Assembly (NCBI RefSeq): GCF_013299165.1
Contig: NZ_JAAFKD010000009.1
Location: 161,471-225,470 of the forward strand
Source of the DNA: Microcoleus sp. bin38.metabat.b11b12b14.051
GTDB lineage: Bacteria; Cyanobacteriota; Cyanobacteriia; Cyanobacteriales; Microcoleaceae
DNA: 64,000 nucleotides
Direction of reading: 5' to 3'
A model generated the notes under the pieces. It had not been told where the DNA came from. It did no database searches and saw only the letters and a list, made by a program, of their open reading frames with translations. This document shows, piece after piece, positions 34,108-42,873 of the stretch. The number at the start of each line of letters is the position of its first letter. Positions within the stretch are counted from its first letter, which is position 1. The position numbers and the translations under genes are program-made.

Positions 34108-34514
34108 GGACGTTCCCTCCGAACTTTATAACGCTGTGTCCACCACACAAGACAGTCACACAATTGAGTTAAAACTGCGATCGCAACTCGCTGATCTTCC
34201 ACAGGCAAAGCCCAGAGTTTTGCAGACATAGTTTGAATTTGTCCTGTGTTGCTAGGAACTACCGCATCATTTGGAATCGTAACTCCTGAATTCTGCATAA
34301 TCCTTTGTAGAGCATCCCAGGTTTCTTTCCAGAAAATTGACTTGGTTTCTTCTCTACCTTTAAGGCGTAAATGTTCGCCCCAGAAACGTTCTAACCCATA
34401 AGCTACAGCCATTCGCATATTATGGGACTGATTGAGAGATTGTGGATCGCGTTGTCGTGCATCTAGGACTAGCTTTTGAGCAGCGCGATCGAGTTCGTAA
34501 GAATTCCAACCCAT
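34104..34514 (-). CDS. cmr5: Type III-B small subunit Cmr5
   Basis: 136 aa from ATG 34514, which overlaps the cmr4 stop (TAATG) and has GGAGA upstream; a longer frame to 34547 is rejected. The protein is all-helical, beginning WNSYELDRAAQKLVLDAR, with MRMAVAYGLERFWGEHLRLKGRE and a long C-terminal helix rich in Trp and Arg. Cmr5 is the small helical subunit that lines the target strand in the Cmr complex. The family is poorly conserved; length, helical content, position between cmr4 and cmr6 and the D-R-x-A-x-x-x-V start support the call. Confidence 0.82.
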   Translation of the reverse strand: MGWNSYELDRAAQKLVLDARQRDPQSLNQSHNMRMAVAYGLERFWGEHLRLKGREETKSIFWKETWDALQRIMQNSGVTIPNDAVVPSNTGQIQTMSAKLWALPVEDQRVAIAVLTQLCDCLVWWTQRYKVRRERP

Positions 34515-35341
34515 TACTGATAATCTCCTATAAGTGATACAAAACAACGACCAAAACCTATTGATTCCAAACCACCAAAATATAAATCTGATGTATTTTC
34601 ATTTTCGCCAAAAGGCTTCCAGCCTGTTTCTTTCAACGCAATGGGAAATACTAAAATACTTCCTTCTGGCAAAGCTTCTGTATTGAAGAAAGCACCACCA
34701 TCAACTTTCTTCTCGTTGGGTTTTTCTTTCGATCCCAATTTAACACGACTTTGCCGATACAGTGCCATATCGTGCAGCATAGCAATATCGTTATCATGCA
34801 CTACTACTAATTTGTTAGCATCTAAATCTGTCCCCGTAGGAATCCAGGCTGATAAATCCTCCTCATGCTCCATTTCCAAAAACCCTAAATTGAAGAAGAG
34901 AATTTTACCTCGATCTTCCATCTGCCGACCTTGTAAACCTCTTTGTGCTGTGTAAGGTTGAGGAATATTTGCTGTTATACCTGCAATCCGCTTAAACCTT
35001 TTTAACAGCAAAGGACAGCTTACCCAAACCACAGGCTGACCAGGACAGAATACAGGAAACCAGACAAGTGAAGCATATTCAAACTTGACAATTGCTTCGG
35101 TTGTACCGCCATCAGAACGACCATCAACAGCTTCATGTCCATACCATATTTGTTCTTCTCCTGGTTCCCGATCTCTCAAATCTGCGCGAAATCTTCCGCG
35201 AATCGAGCTACCAGGAATAATCCCTGTCTGCGTAAATTGATCGCGGAAAATCAAATTAAGATTCCCACTTTCTTCTCCCGCTGTTGCACCGACGTGCAAG
35301 GGAGCTAGCGTTTCAATGATGCCGTAGGCTTTCTTGTACAT
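34514..35341 (-). CDS. cmr4: Type III-B backbone subunit Cmr4
   Basis: A 275-aa RAMP protein of the Cas7 group that forms the backbone along the crRNA. It has LAPLHVGATAGEES, then GIIPGSSIRGRFR (the P-G-S-S-x-x-G RAMP loop) and GGLESIGFGRCFVSL (glycine-rich loop) near the end, as in Cmr4. In characterised Cmr4 and Csm3 an Asp five residues before the conserved Arg of (I/Q)R(E/D) cuts target RNA at 6-nt intervals. Here the matching stretch is GNLNLIFRDQF, with Leu or Asn at that place, so slicing may be lost. Start ATG 35341 overlaps the cmr3 stop by one base. Confidence 0.9.
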   Translation of the reverse strand: MYKKAYGIIETLAPLHVGATAGEESGNLNLIFRDQFTQTGIIPGSSIRGRFRADLRDREPGEEQIWYGHEAVDGRSDGGTTEAIVKFEYASLVWFPVFCPGQPVVWVSCPLLLKRFKRIAGITANIPQPYTAQRGLQGRQMEDRGKILFFNLGFLEMEHEEDLSAWIPTGTDLDANKLVVVHDNDIAMLHDMALYRQSRVKLGSKEKPNEKKVDGGAFFNTEALPEGSILVFPIALKETGWKPFGENENTSDLYFGGLESIGFGRCFVSLIGDYQ

Positions 35342-36432
35342 TAGTCATCAACTCCTTCAACTTTAATTGGCAAACACAAACCACAGCCGAACTTTTTAAG
35401 TAATCCTTTTTCTGGAAACCATTCTGCCGGAAAGTCCCACCAATTTTTATTTAACGGGTCTTTCAAGACATAGACACTACCCGCAGGAACGGCATAACGT
35501 CCGCGAGACAAACGACCTTGACTTCGCGTCTGGAACTCTTCTTGTTTCTTGTCCCCATAGCCAATACGGTAGCGATAAGGAACTGCTTTGTCTGCTAACA
35601 ACTTAATTTTATTGTGATCCATTGCAAAACTTTGCTGTTTTGGATAACGATAGGAAAGCTGATTCGATCCCCAAACACCGGGCGTAATCAAGGCAAAAGC
35701 CCGTTCAATAGGAGTACGTAAAAGCTCAAGAATGGGGCTATCATTTTCTAATTTAATGCTATCAATTTCAACAAGATGACCCTCACCACCGAACTGATAC
35801 CAACCATTTGCTAATGGATAGGTCGAAAGATAAACCAGACAGGTATCATCTTTCATTTGTACAGCATTTTCAAGGAATAGTCCATCTTCTGGGAGAACGT
35901 GACGCTCGTCCTTTTTGATTTGTGGATGCAAGATAGAGGCATATTCCCAACATTTTGCAGCCACAGATGGGGGATTTTGTGTTCGAGTTTCTCGAATATA
36001 TTCTGGCTCATCATCCCAATAGTCAATCTTAAGCCAGTGATACTCTGATTCATCTTTATCAGGTGGATTTTCTTCCTCTGCTGTATCTTCAGTTTCAGAT
36101 TGAGATTTTAGACACCATTTGTGTGACTTAATCAACCATTCATCAGAAATATCTTCAGCAACTACTTTATGCCGAGGTAGGGGTACATAGAAGTATTCTG
36201 GATTATCAACCATTGCCCAAAATGGGCCAGCGAGATATAACTGATCTCGAAGTTCTTCATGGGGTGCAAAGGATTGATCTTTGTTGGCACTGAAAAATAA
36301 ACCTGATAAGGTTGCAGCATCAGGAGGAAATTTAGAACCTGATTTACCCACTAAGTTTTCTGGTGAAAGAAATGCACCTGCACTACCATACATAAAGCCT
36401 AAAGGCTGAATCGTGATTAAGTATTTGAACAT
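35341..36432 (-). CDS. cmr3: Type III-B subunit Cmr3
   Basis: 363 aa from ATG 36432, giving MFKYLITIQPLGFMYGSAGAF; the longer frame to 36468 adds 12 residues with no family match. Cmr3 is the Cas5-type RAMP that holds the crRNA 5' handle next to Cas10. Family features seen: ITIQPLGF near the N-terminus, FPPDAATLSGLFFSAN, YLAGPFW and a C-terminal KKFGCGLCLPIKV. An acidic insert around residues 115-150 (QSETEDTAEEENPPDKDESE) is unusual. It overlaps cas10 by 16 bp upstream and cmr4 by one base downstream. Confidence 0.88.
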   Translation of the reverse strand: MFKYLITIQPLGFMYGSAGAFLSPENLVGKSGSKFPPDAATLSGLFFSANKDQSFAPHEELRDQLYLAGPFWAMVDNPEYFYVPLPRHKVVAEDISDEWLIKSHKWCLKSQSETEDTAEEENPPDKDESEYHWLKIDYWDDEPEYIRETRTQNPPSVAAKCWEYASILHPQIKKDERHVLPEDGLFLENAVQMKDDTCLVYLSTYPLANGWYQFGGEGHLVEIDSIKLENDSPILELLRTPIERAFALITPGVWGSNQLSYRYPKQQSFAMDHNKIKLLADKAVPYRYRIGYGDKKQEEFQTRSQGRLSRGRYAVPAGSVYVLKDPLNKNWWDFPAEWFPEKGLLKKFGCGLCLPIKVEGVDD

Positions 36433-38150
36433 AGTTGCCAACCCACATTTACTAAACCATCGATCCACTGAGCAATTTTTTCCGGTGTATCAGTATTATT
36501 CTTGAAAATCTTTAGCCGTTGATTTTCAAAACCACTCATGTCGTCAAAATACAGCTTAAAAATCGATAAAGCTATATCTTCATTTACGGTTGTAGCAGTA
36601 TCTTTAAGTTCGATCGCATGACGCGCTTTCAATTGCGCCCAATCACTGTAAATGTGACTCCAATTGGGGTTTTGTCCCCAGCTTTTACCATCGCGGTCTT
36701 TGTATTTTTTGAGAATGTGTAAGTAATCCCAAGGACAAGTCCACTGCACGCATTGACCGCTGTTAAAAACTACTCGAATTGTAACGCGATCGCGCCCCAA
36801 ACTCTTTGCCCGTTTTTCCGCCTCCCGACAGTGCTGCAAAATATCTCGCTGTGGTACGCTATGCCCAGCCCAAACAAAGCCAACACTGTAGGTAAAATCA
36901 AGCTCAAGTTCTTGCTTGATTTGCTTTTGCAATTCTTCCCATTGTTTCTCTAAAGTTAATAACCAATTAAATGCCTCAATCGGTTTTACTTTCTCCGGTG
37001 TTTCTTGTGTTTTGGTTTCCTCACTGTAAAGCACTCCAAAAAAGTCATCGCCACCAGCATAAATGACACGTCCTTTACCTTCAGGAAATAAATCTTGCTT
37101 TTCCTGAAACTCGTTTCCCCACCGCCTCATTAAATCACTGAATATTTTGAGATTGTGTTCTTGCTTTGGTTGATCATTTTCATTTCGCTTGACAATTTCT
37201 TGAAGCTTATCTCCAACTTTGTCGCCATCACCCATAAACCAGCCTGTCCAGTATCCAGCTTCACGATTAATATCTTTGAAGCCTTCATCTAATTCTGTCA
37301 TGCCGATTTTCTTGGCAAGATATGGTAGCGTTACTAGACGCTTTACCAATTCAGGAATACTTAATCTCTCACCAGGAGCAATAAACTTGCCACCGATGTT
37401 TCCTTCTTTTCCGCTGCGGTTTTTCTCTTTTTTATTAAAATAAATTTCTAATTCTTGATCTGAAGGAATAAAGATTTTTGTTCGCTCTCTTGCTTTATGA
37501 TTACGAGCATAAGGATCGTCCAAAATCCAAGCGAGGTGATGATAAAACCGTTTTAGTTCTAGTTGCTCAGTTTCATCGAGCGATCGCCCTGGTTGTTTCG
37601 ATTCCTTCCCTAACTGATGCCAAGCAATTGCATCTGTCCCTGATAGGCTGGAACTCTCACCAATCCAGTTGATAGCTGTCCAATCTCGCTTCAGCTTGCG
37701 GCGTTCTAAATCTTGCATTGCTTCATCGGGCTTTTTACCAGTTCCCCAAAATACTTCCCAGGTATAACTCCCCCAGCGTTCCCATTCGCCTTTCTGTCGT
37801 CCTTTTTGCTCATCCGTCTGTGACCAATGATACTTTTCAGCGGGTACGTTCTGTTCTACCCATTCTCGGCAAATTTCCAACACTTTTTGCCACTCATTTA
37901 AGAGAGTTTTCTGTACAGTATCTCGATCCAATACCTTGTCGCCCTTAACTAGAATTCGGTTTGGCATTCCTTCTTTCACGTTAGGACATCCGGGAGAAAT
38001 GACTTCAAAGCCAAGGCACTCTGCCTTTTTCACAAGTTTAGAACTCAGATAAGACAAAATCAGAGAAGCCCCAAACAAATCTCGGAGTTTACGGGATTTT
38101 TCAATAAAGCCCTGCACGGGGGCAAAGCTGATCGCAGTGTATTCAGACAT
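36417..38150 (-). CDS. cmr2: Type III-B large subunit Cas10/Cmr2, HD-less, GGDD intact
   Basis: 577 aa, shorter than typical Cas10 because the N-terminal HD nuclease domain is absent: the protein opens directly with ISFAPVQGFIEKSRKLRDLFGASLILSYLS, the start of the first palm region. WFMGDGDKVGDKL lies in the first palm domain near residue 305. The second palm carries VIYAGGDDFFGVLY, with GGDD at 366-369, the cyclic-oligoadenylate synthase motif. So single-stranded DNA cutting should be missing and signalling present, consistent with the CARF-HEPN gene in the same operon. First gene of the minus-strand cmr operon. A conserved Cys cluster is not obvious. Confidence 0.93.
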   Translation of the reverse strand: MSEYTAISFAPVQGFIEKSRKLRDLFGASLILSYLSSKLVKKAECLGFEVISPGCPNVKEGMPNRILVKGDKVLDRDTVQKTLLNEWQKVLEICREWVEQNVPAEKYHWSQTDEQKGRQKGEWERWGSYTWEVFWGTGKKPDEAMQDLERRKLKRDWTAINWIGESSSLSGTDAIAWHQLGKESKQPGRSLDETEQLELKRFYHHLAWILDDPYARNHKARERTKIFIPSDQELEIYFNKKEKNRSGKEGNIGGKFIAPGERLSIPELVKRLVTLPYLAKKIGMTELDEGFKDINREAGYWTGWFMGDGDKVGDKLQEIVKRNENDQPKQEHNLKIFSDLMRRWGNEFQEKQDLFPEGKGRVIYAGGDDFFGVLYSEETKTQETPEKVKPIEAFNWLLTLEKQWEELQKQIKQELELDFTYSVGFVWAGHSVPQRDILQHCREAEKRAKSLGRDRVTIRVVFNSGQCVQWTCPWDYLHILKKYKDRDGKSWGQNPNWSHIYSDWAQLKARHAIELKDTATTVNEDIALSIFKLYFDDMSGFENQRLKIFKNNTDTPEKIAQWIDGLVNVGWQLCSNT

Positions 38151-38396
38151 AGATTCAATTTGTAAGGCGGGCTATACGCACCGAAGTGCTGCTGTGTCCC
38201 AAGTCGCTAACTGCTTAAGTCCGACTCAACTTAATATACCAGACGAGCCTGCCTCAATGCTAGTAATTCACAATATTTATCAAACTAATTACAAATTCTA
38301 AAGCTTTCTAAATAAAAAGCTTTCAGCCATTTATAAATTTTTATGTCAATATTGTCTTTCGCTTGATTTTTCCCAGCCCGACCTGTATCCTAGCTC
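38151..38396. promoter_or_regulatory. Divergent promoter region between cmr operon and WYL regulator
   Basis: 246 bp, AT-rich in its right half (TTTCTAAATAAAAAGCTTTC and TTATAAATTTTTATGTC). It must carry the operon promoter on one strand and the WYL gene promoter on the other. Short inverted words such as GAAAGCTTT/AAAGCTTTC are visible near 38303-38325 and could be operator sites. Confidence 0.5.
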
Positions 38397-39572
38397 ATGG
38401 CAAAAAAACCAACCCCTCACGCCTACGCCGATCGACTAACGTTCGATCGCATAATGCTACTAATTGCCACATTAGTAAACAATCCCGGCATCGGATACAG
38501 CAACACCGAAACATCGGACGGCAAATATCACGATGCTTTACTAGAAGTGCGATCGCAATTACAGAAAATCGCAGCCGAATTCAGCATCGAATTTCCCGAA
38601 AACTATCCCGCAACTCCCACAATTCGCAAAGACTTAGAAACCTTGCGTAACTACGGAATCCTGGATAAAAGAATGTATCGATCCGGCTACTATCTCGGTA
38701 CCGGTGCAATGACTCGCGAAGAATTGCAAGTCGCATTCCAAGCCCTAGCATCCCAAGCAAAAAATCAGGGAAATGCCCAAGTGCGCCGCATTTATGAAAA
38801 ACTCACAAAACTGTTGCGCGGATTGGATATCGAACTCAAAGGCGAATTGTTTTATCCCGTTCGCCAACACCTGAATCGGGCGATTATTTACACCGATCCT
38901 GTCGAAATGCTCGATCGCCAAAAAAATCAAAATACCCTGTTTCACAAATTAGAAACTGTAGAAACAGCAATCGTGCGGGGACAGGCGATCGAACTTTACC
39001 GCGAAAAAGATTATTACGGCAAAGGAAACATCGGCTTACGGCGAATTTGGCCCCTGCAACTGATTTATCACGATATCGCCTGGTATCTGATTTGCCAAGA
39101 TTGCGAAAACGGGCATTTGACCGTAGAACGAGTGAACCGCTTTAGTGACCACTGCGAAATTATCGATCCAGAAGGGCGCGGTTTAGCCGCACAGGAACAA
39201 AACTTGAAAATAGCTCAAAAGTTGTTAAAAAATGGCTGGGGGCTGTATTTGGGTAAACCAGAGCAACAACAGGCTGAATTGGAGGGTACGCTAAAGTTGC
39301 AAAAGGTGAAGGTGCGGTTTTTTGAGAAAGTAATAGGATTTATTCTAGAGGGCGATCGCCGACATCCGCGACAAAAGATTAAAGAAGGCCCGAAGGATAG
39401 TTCTGGCAACCTGCTATATGTTGATTATTGGATCGATTTGCCCGATCGCTCCCTCAACGAATTCAGCCTGTGGGTGAACAAGCATATGGATAGCGCCCAA
39501 GTGCTTTCGCCGCCGAGTTTGGTGGAAAAACACCGACAAGCAGCCAGAGATTTAGCCGCGAGATATAGCTGA
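38397..39572 (+). CDS. WYL-domain transcriptional regulator, divergent from the cmr operon
   Basis: 391 aa. The N-terminal third is a winged-helix region (RLTFDRIMLLIATLVNNPG ... TIRKDLETLRNYGILDKRMYRSGYYLG), where TIRKDLE..R-x-x-G-I-x is the DeoR-like recognition part. The WYL-type domain follows (VRGQAIELYREKDYY ... RRIWPLQLIYHDIAWYLICQD), with W-Y-L at about 222-224 and R-V-N-R-F shortly after. WYL proteins bind small ligands or nucleic acid and several are known repressors of CRISPR-Cas in cyanobacteria. Divergent placement 246 bp from cas10 supports such a role, which remains inference. Confidence 0.85.
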   Translation: MAKKPTPHAYADRLTFDRIMLLIATLVNNPGIGYSNTETSDGKYHDALLEVRSQLQKIAAEFSIEFPENYPATPTIRKDLETLRNYGILDKRMYRSGYYLGTGAMTREELQVAFQALASQAKNQGNAQVRRIYEKLTKLLRGLDIELKGELFYPVRQHLNRAIIYTDPVEMLDRQKNQNTLFHKLETVETAIVRGQAIELYREKDYYGKGNIGLRRIWPLQLIYHDIAWYLICQDCENGHLTVERVNRFSDHCEIIDPEGRGLAAQEQNLKIAQKLLKNGWGLYLGKPEQQQAELEGTLKLQKVKVRFFEKVIGFILEGDRRHPRQKIKEGPKDSSGNLLYVDYWIDLPDRSLNEFSLWVNKHMDSAQVLSPPSLVEKHRQAARDLAARYS

Positions 39573-39670
39573 TCCGGTGCGTCGCTGCTCGAAAAGTCGA
39601 TCGCTCTTTAGGGATCAAAGAATGGCGACGCACCTACGCCTAATTTTCAAAATAGCTCTAAAAAACCAAG

Positions 39671-39733
39671 AAAGGACTAAAGTCCTTACTACGAACAATA
39701 TGTTTGTAGTGAGGACTTTAGTCCTTTTTTTTG
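39671..39733. terminator. Long hairpin with T run between convergent genes
   Basis: AAAGGACTAAAGTCCTTACTACGAACA pairs with its near reverse complement ending AGGACTTTAGTCCT, followed by eight T on the plus strand. It lies between the convergent WYL and lrtA genes. Same word family as the tandem arrays at 18153 and 47015, here as a single copy. Confidence 0.75.
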
Positions 39734-39768
39734 CTAACGACTTGCAGCCATTAACGATTAACAATTAT

Positions 39769-40422
39769 CTAGATTTTTCCAACACTAGATTTTTCAAATG
39801 CAGCGCTTTCGGCAATTTTGCCATTTTTGCTATGCCCGTTACCGTTACCGTTGCGTGGTTGGATAACTCCATAGCCGCTCTGACTCTTGCGTTCGTAGAG
39901 CACATTAATTTCGCCTGTTTCCGCATTGCGGAACATATAGAAATCGTGATCGATAATCTGCAATTGTTCCAAAGCTTCTTGCACAGTCATCGCAGGCATG
40001 GCAAAATACTTAGTCCGCACTACCTCGGCTGGAAGTTCGGGAGTTCGATCGCCAATCAAATCTGCTACTACAGGATGTTCATCAACCACAGTTACCGTTT
40101 TGGCGTTAGTCTGGGTTTTGTTGTCCTGGCGTTTTTCCTTAAATTTCCGCAGTTGACGAGCTATCTTGTCGGCAACCAAATCGATACTGGCATAAAGGCT
40201 TTCCGTGCTTTCCTCAGCCCGAATCACGCTGCCATTAGCATAGATAGTCACCTCAGCAGTCTGCTTAGGATTGATCCTGGGGTTACGAGCCACCGATAGA
40301 TGTATGTCCACTTCCGTCGTCAAAGTTTGAAAATGGCTAACTGCCTTTTCAACCTTTTGATTGACGTACTCGCGAATCGCATCGGTGATCTCTATATTTT
40401 TACCCTGGATAACAAGCTTCAT
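39769..40422 (-). CDS. hpf: Long ribosome hibernation-promoting factor (LrtA/HPF)
   Basis: 217 aa. The N-terminal S30AE domain ([26 protein letters not shown] ... VDIHLSVAR ... [16 protein letters not shown]) binds in the decoding groove of the 30S subunit. The C-terminal domain ([45 protein letters not shown]) dimerises to form 100S ribosomes. Both are present, so this is the long form, called LrtA in cyanobacteria, where it is light-repressed and accumulates in darkness. A Gly-Asn-rich tail ([11 protein letters not shown]) follows. Start ATG 40422. Divergent from lipB with 150 bp between. Confidence 0.95.
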   Translation of the reverse strand: MKLVIQGKNIEITDAIREYVNQKVEKAVSHFQTLTTEVDIHLSVARNPRINPKQTAEVTIYANGSVIRAEESTESLYASIDLVADKIARQLRKFKEKRQDNKTQTNAKTVTVVDEHPVVADLIGDRTPELPAEVVRTKYFAMPAMTVQEALEQLQIIDHDFYMFRNAETGEINVLYERKSQSGYGVIQPRNGNGNGHSKNGKIAESAAFEKSSVGKI

Positions 40423-40572
40423 AGAGCTCCCTCCCTTCTGTAACGTGGGTATAGTTCATACAGTAGCACCTTGTATTCTAGAAAACACTTATTTTCAAAA
40501 TCTTTTTAAAGTGTTGACAATTCTTAATTTTAACTGCGTCAATATTCAGTATAAACACTCTTGATTTTTTTC

Positions 40573-41277
40573 ATGCTTTTACCTTCTTTTTCTCAACATC
40601 TCAATTCTCAATCCTGCTTGCTCCTCGATTGGGGACAAGTGCCCTACTCCCAAGCTTGGGAAATCCAGCAAAAACTTGTCCAACAGCGCCGGGAAAATCC
40701 AGATTTGCCTGATGTGCTGATTTTGCTGGAACATCCGCCGGTTTACACTTTGGGATTGGGCTCGAAGTTGGAATTTCTGAAATTTGACCCGAGCCAAACT
40801 CAGCCGGAATTGCACAGAATTGAGCGGGGTGGTGAGGTGACTTACCATTGTCCCGGCCAGTTGGTAGGCTATCCGATTTTGAATTTGCGCCGTCACCAGC
40901 AGGATTTGCACTGGTATTTGCGGCAGTTGGAGGAAGTGCTGTTGCGAGTGCTGGAAGTATTGGGGCTGGAGGGTTCGCGGGTTCCGGGAATGACTGGGGT
41001 TTGGGTGGATGGGTGCAAGGTAGGTGCGATCGGCATTAAAGTCAGTCGCTGGATTACTATGCACGGTTTTGCTCTAAATGTTTGCCCGGATCTGGCAGGT
41101 TTTGGGCAAATTGTACCTTGCGGGATTCCCGATCGACCTGTTGGTAGTTTAGAGCAGTTTATACCGGGAATTCAGGTCGATCGAGTTAGGGCGATCGTTG
41201 TCGCTGAGTTTGCTCGTGTTTTTGGCGTGGAAATAGTGCGATCGGATCGGGAAATAGTGCGATCGGATAGCACGTAA
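40573..41277 (+). CDS. lipB: Octanoyl-[ACP]:protein N-octanoyltransferase LipB
   Basis: 234 aa from ATG 40573 (a TTG 12 bp upstream is in frame but less likely). LipB moves octanoyl from acyl carrier protein to the lipoyl domains of 2-oxo acid dehydrogenases and GcvH, the first step of lipoate synthesis. Seen motifs: [32 protein letters not shown] (substrate loop), [20 protein letters not shown] with the catalytic Lys, and IVPCGI with the catalytic Cys. The C-terminal end [15 protein letters not shown] is a short duplicated segment (GAAATAGTGCGATCGGAT twice) at the border of a large repeat field. Confidence 0.95.
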   Translation: MLLPSFSQHLNSQSCLLLDWGQVPYSQAWEIQQKLVQQRRENPDLPDVLILLEHPPVYTLGLGSKLEFLKFDPSQTQPELHRIERGGEVTYHCPGQLVGYPILNLRRHQQDLHWYLRQLEEVLLRVLEVLGLEGSRVPGMTGVWVDGCKVGAIGIKVSRWITMHGFALNVCPDLAGFGQIVPCGIPDRPVGSLEQFIPGIQVDRVRAIVVAEFARVFGVEIVRSDREIVRSDST

Positions 41278-41410
41278 GGTTGAAACCGCGTTTAGAAAAA
41301 CGAAGACGGCGGTTGAAACCGCGTCTACAAAAACGAAGACGGCGGTTGAAACCGCGTTTAGAAAAACGAAGACGGCGGTTGAAACCGCGTCTACAAAAAC
41401 GAAGTCTGCC
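41278..41410. repeat. 33-bp tandem repeat, four copies in two alternating variants
   Basis: GGTTGAAACCGCG followed by TTTAGAAAAACGAAGACGGC or TCTACAAAAACGAAGACGGC, alternating, so the true unit is a 66-bp dimer. It starts one base after the lipB stop. The period is a multiple of three, which explains open frames on both strands. Confidence 0.95.
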
Positions 41411-41437
41411 TCCGCAGACTGAAGAAAAGAAGGTAAT

Positions 41438-41947
41438 TTCAACCGCCGTCTTGTCTTCAACCCGCGGAGGCGGGTTTTGCCTATGTAGGCGCGGTTTCTA
41501 ACCGCCGTCGGATCGATTCGCCGTCTTGTCTTCAACCCGCGGAGGCGGGTTTTGCCTGTGTAGACGCGGTTTCTAACCGCCGTCGGATCTATTCACCGTC
41601 TTGTCTTGTCTTCAACCCGCGGAGGCGGGTTTTGCCTATGTAGGCGCGGTTTCTAACCGCCGTCGGATCTATTCACCGTCTTGTCTTGTCTTCAACCCGC
41701 GGAGGCGGGTTTTGCCTATGTAGGCGCGGTTTCTAACCGCCGTCGGATCTATTCACCGTCGGATCGATTCGCCGTCTTGTCTTGTCTTCAACCCGCGCAC
41801 CATCCGGGTTTTGCCTGTGTAGGCGCGGTTTCAACCGCCGTCGGTTCTATGATTTCAACCGCTTATCTTCAACCCGCGCACCATCCGGGTTTTGCCTGTG
41901 TAGGCGCGGTTTCTAACCGCCGTCGGCTCTATTCGCCGTCGGATCTT
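41438..41947. repeat. Imperfect tandem repeat of about 65-85 bp, opposite orientation
   Basis: About seven units of TTCAACCCGC(GGAGGC or ACCATCC)GGGTTTTGCCTRTGTAGRCGCGGTTT-type followed by CTAACCGCCGTCGGATC. They contain reverse-complement matches to the preceding 33-bp units (CGGTTTCTAACCGCCGTC against GACGGCGGTTGAAACCG). Two variants of the bracketed part show a local replacement. Confidence 0.9.
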
Positions 41948-41963
41948 AAAACGGAATTGGATC

Positions 41964-42515
41964 TTAAAACGGAATTGGATCGTAATCGGGATTATCAGCT
42001 TCGTTAGAGGAACCGGGCTTGCGATCGGCATCCGAAGACTGCTGCGAGTTCCAATCCGAGCTAGACGGGCGGTTAGCAGGGGCTGGAGCGTTGTTAGAAC
42101 TGCGGCCTCGGGAACTCATGGGAACCACATTGCTTGGCACATTAGCGGGTGCGCTGTCGCGAATTTGAGCGGGTTCGGGGGCGGTTCTAGCTGGGGGAGC
42201 CGCACTCATCGCATCGGCGCCGACAGTGTAAATCCTTTGGGCTGTCAGTTCAGCGCGCTTTTCTTTGATACCATCTCTCTCGATCGTATTCATACCGAGA
42301 CGGCCTTCAATAATCACGCGATCGCCCTCGCGGTATTTATCGTGAATTTCTTGAGCTAAATTGCCCCATCCTATCACTTTCAAATGTTCTGGTGGATCTT
42401 CAGGTCTTGACCCTGGAAACTGCACCAGCATCTCAGCGATTTGCAGTTGATTGTCTGGAGTATAACGGAGTTGCGGTTGTTGAATTATTTCCGCCATTAA
42501 AATGCAGCTATTCAT
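41964..42515 (-). CDS. ssb: Single-stranded DNA-binding protein
   Basis: 183 aa, OB fold in the first 105 residues ([27 protein letters not shown] ... [29 protein letters not shown]), then a disordered Pro/Ser/Asn-rich linker and the acidic tip NPDYDPIPF that recruits partner proteins. The start [12 protein letters not shown] is usual for cyanobacterial Ssb, so I keep ATG 42515. Just past the stop the 18 bases encoding the end of the tip, AATTGGATCTTAAAACGG in plus orientation, are duplicated. The linker region is longer than in many bacteria but ordinary for the phylum. Confidence 0.93.
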   Translation of the reverse strand: MNSCILMAEIIQQPQLRYTPDNQLQIAEMLVQFPGSRPEDPPEHLKVIGWGNLAQEIHDKYREGDRVIIEGRLGMNTIERDGIKEKRAELTAQRIYTVGADAMSAAPPARTAPEPAQIRDSAPANVPSNVVPMSSRGRSSNNAPAPANRPSSSDWNSQQSSDADRKPGSSNEADNPDYDPIPF

Positions 42516-42526
42516 AACTTAAATGG

Positions 42527-42625
42527 GAATTTGGAATTGGGAATTGGGAATTGGGAATTGGGAATTGGGAATTGGGCATTGGGCATGGGGCATTGGGCAT
42601 GGGGCATTGGGCATTGGGCAATTGG
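42527..42625. repeat. GGGAATT and GGGCATT/GGGCATG heptamer tandem repeats
   Basis: Five or more GGGAATT units pass directly into GGGCATT/GGGGCAT units. STRR type. Located between ssb and the ManC-like gene. Confidence 0.93.
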
Positions 42626-42775
42626 TAATTGGGAGTTCGGGATTGTTGATTTTTTTCTGTTACGTAACCAGGCATCATTAATTACATAAATACTCTTAAA
42701 ACTGACAAGGCTTTCAGCCGAGATGAGTGTGTAATTGATTATGCACAACTACTTATTCGCTGTTGGTTGTCACCG

Positions 42776-42873
42776 ATTACCAATTACCGATTACCAATTA
42801 CCCATTCCCAATTACCAATTACCAATGCCCAATGCCCAATGCCCCATGCCCTATTTCCAATTACCCATTCCCA
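42776..42873. repeat. TACCAAT/CCCAATG heptamer repeats, opposite orientation
   Basis: ATTACCAATTACCGATTACC and CAATGCCCAATGCCCAATG type words. The block crosses the 3' end of the ManC-like gene and encodes its last residues (KFGNG). Confidence 0.9.

Noticed and set aside
41149..42007. Open frames in the repeat field after lipB on both strands
   Set aside because: The 33-bp period is a multiple of three, producing false long frames with repetitive peptides.
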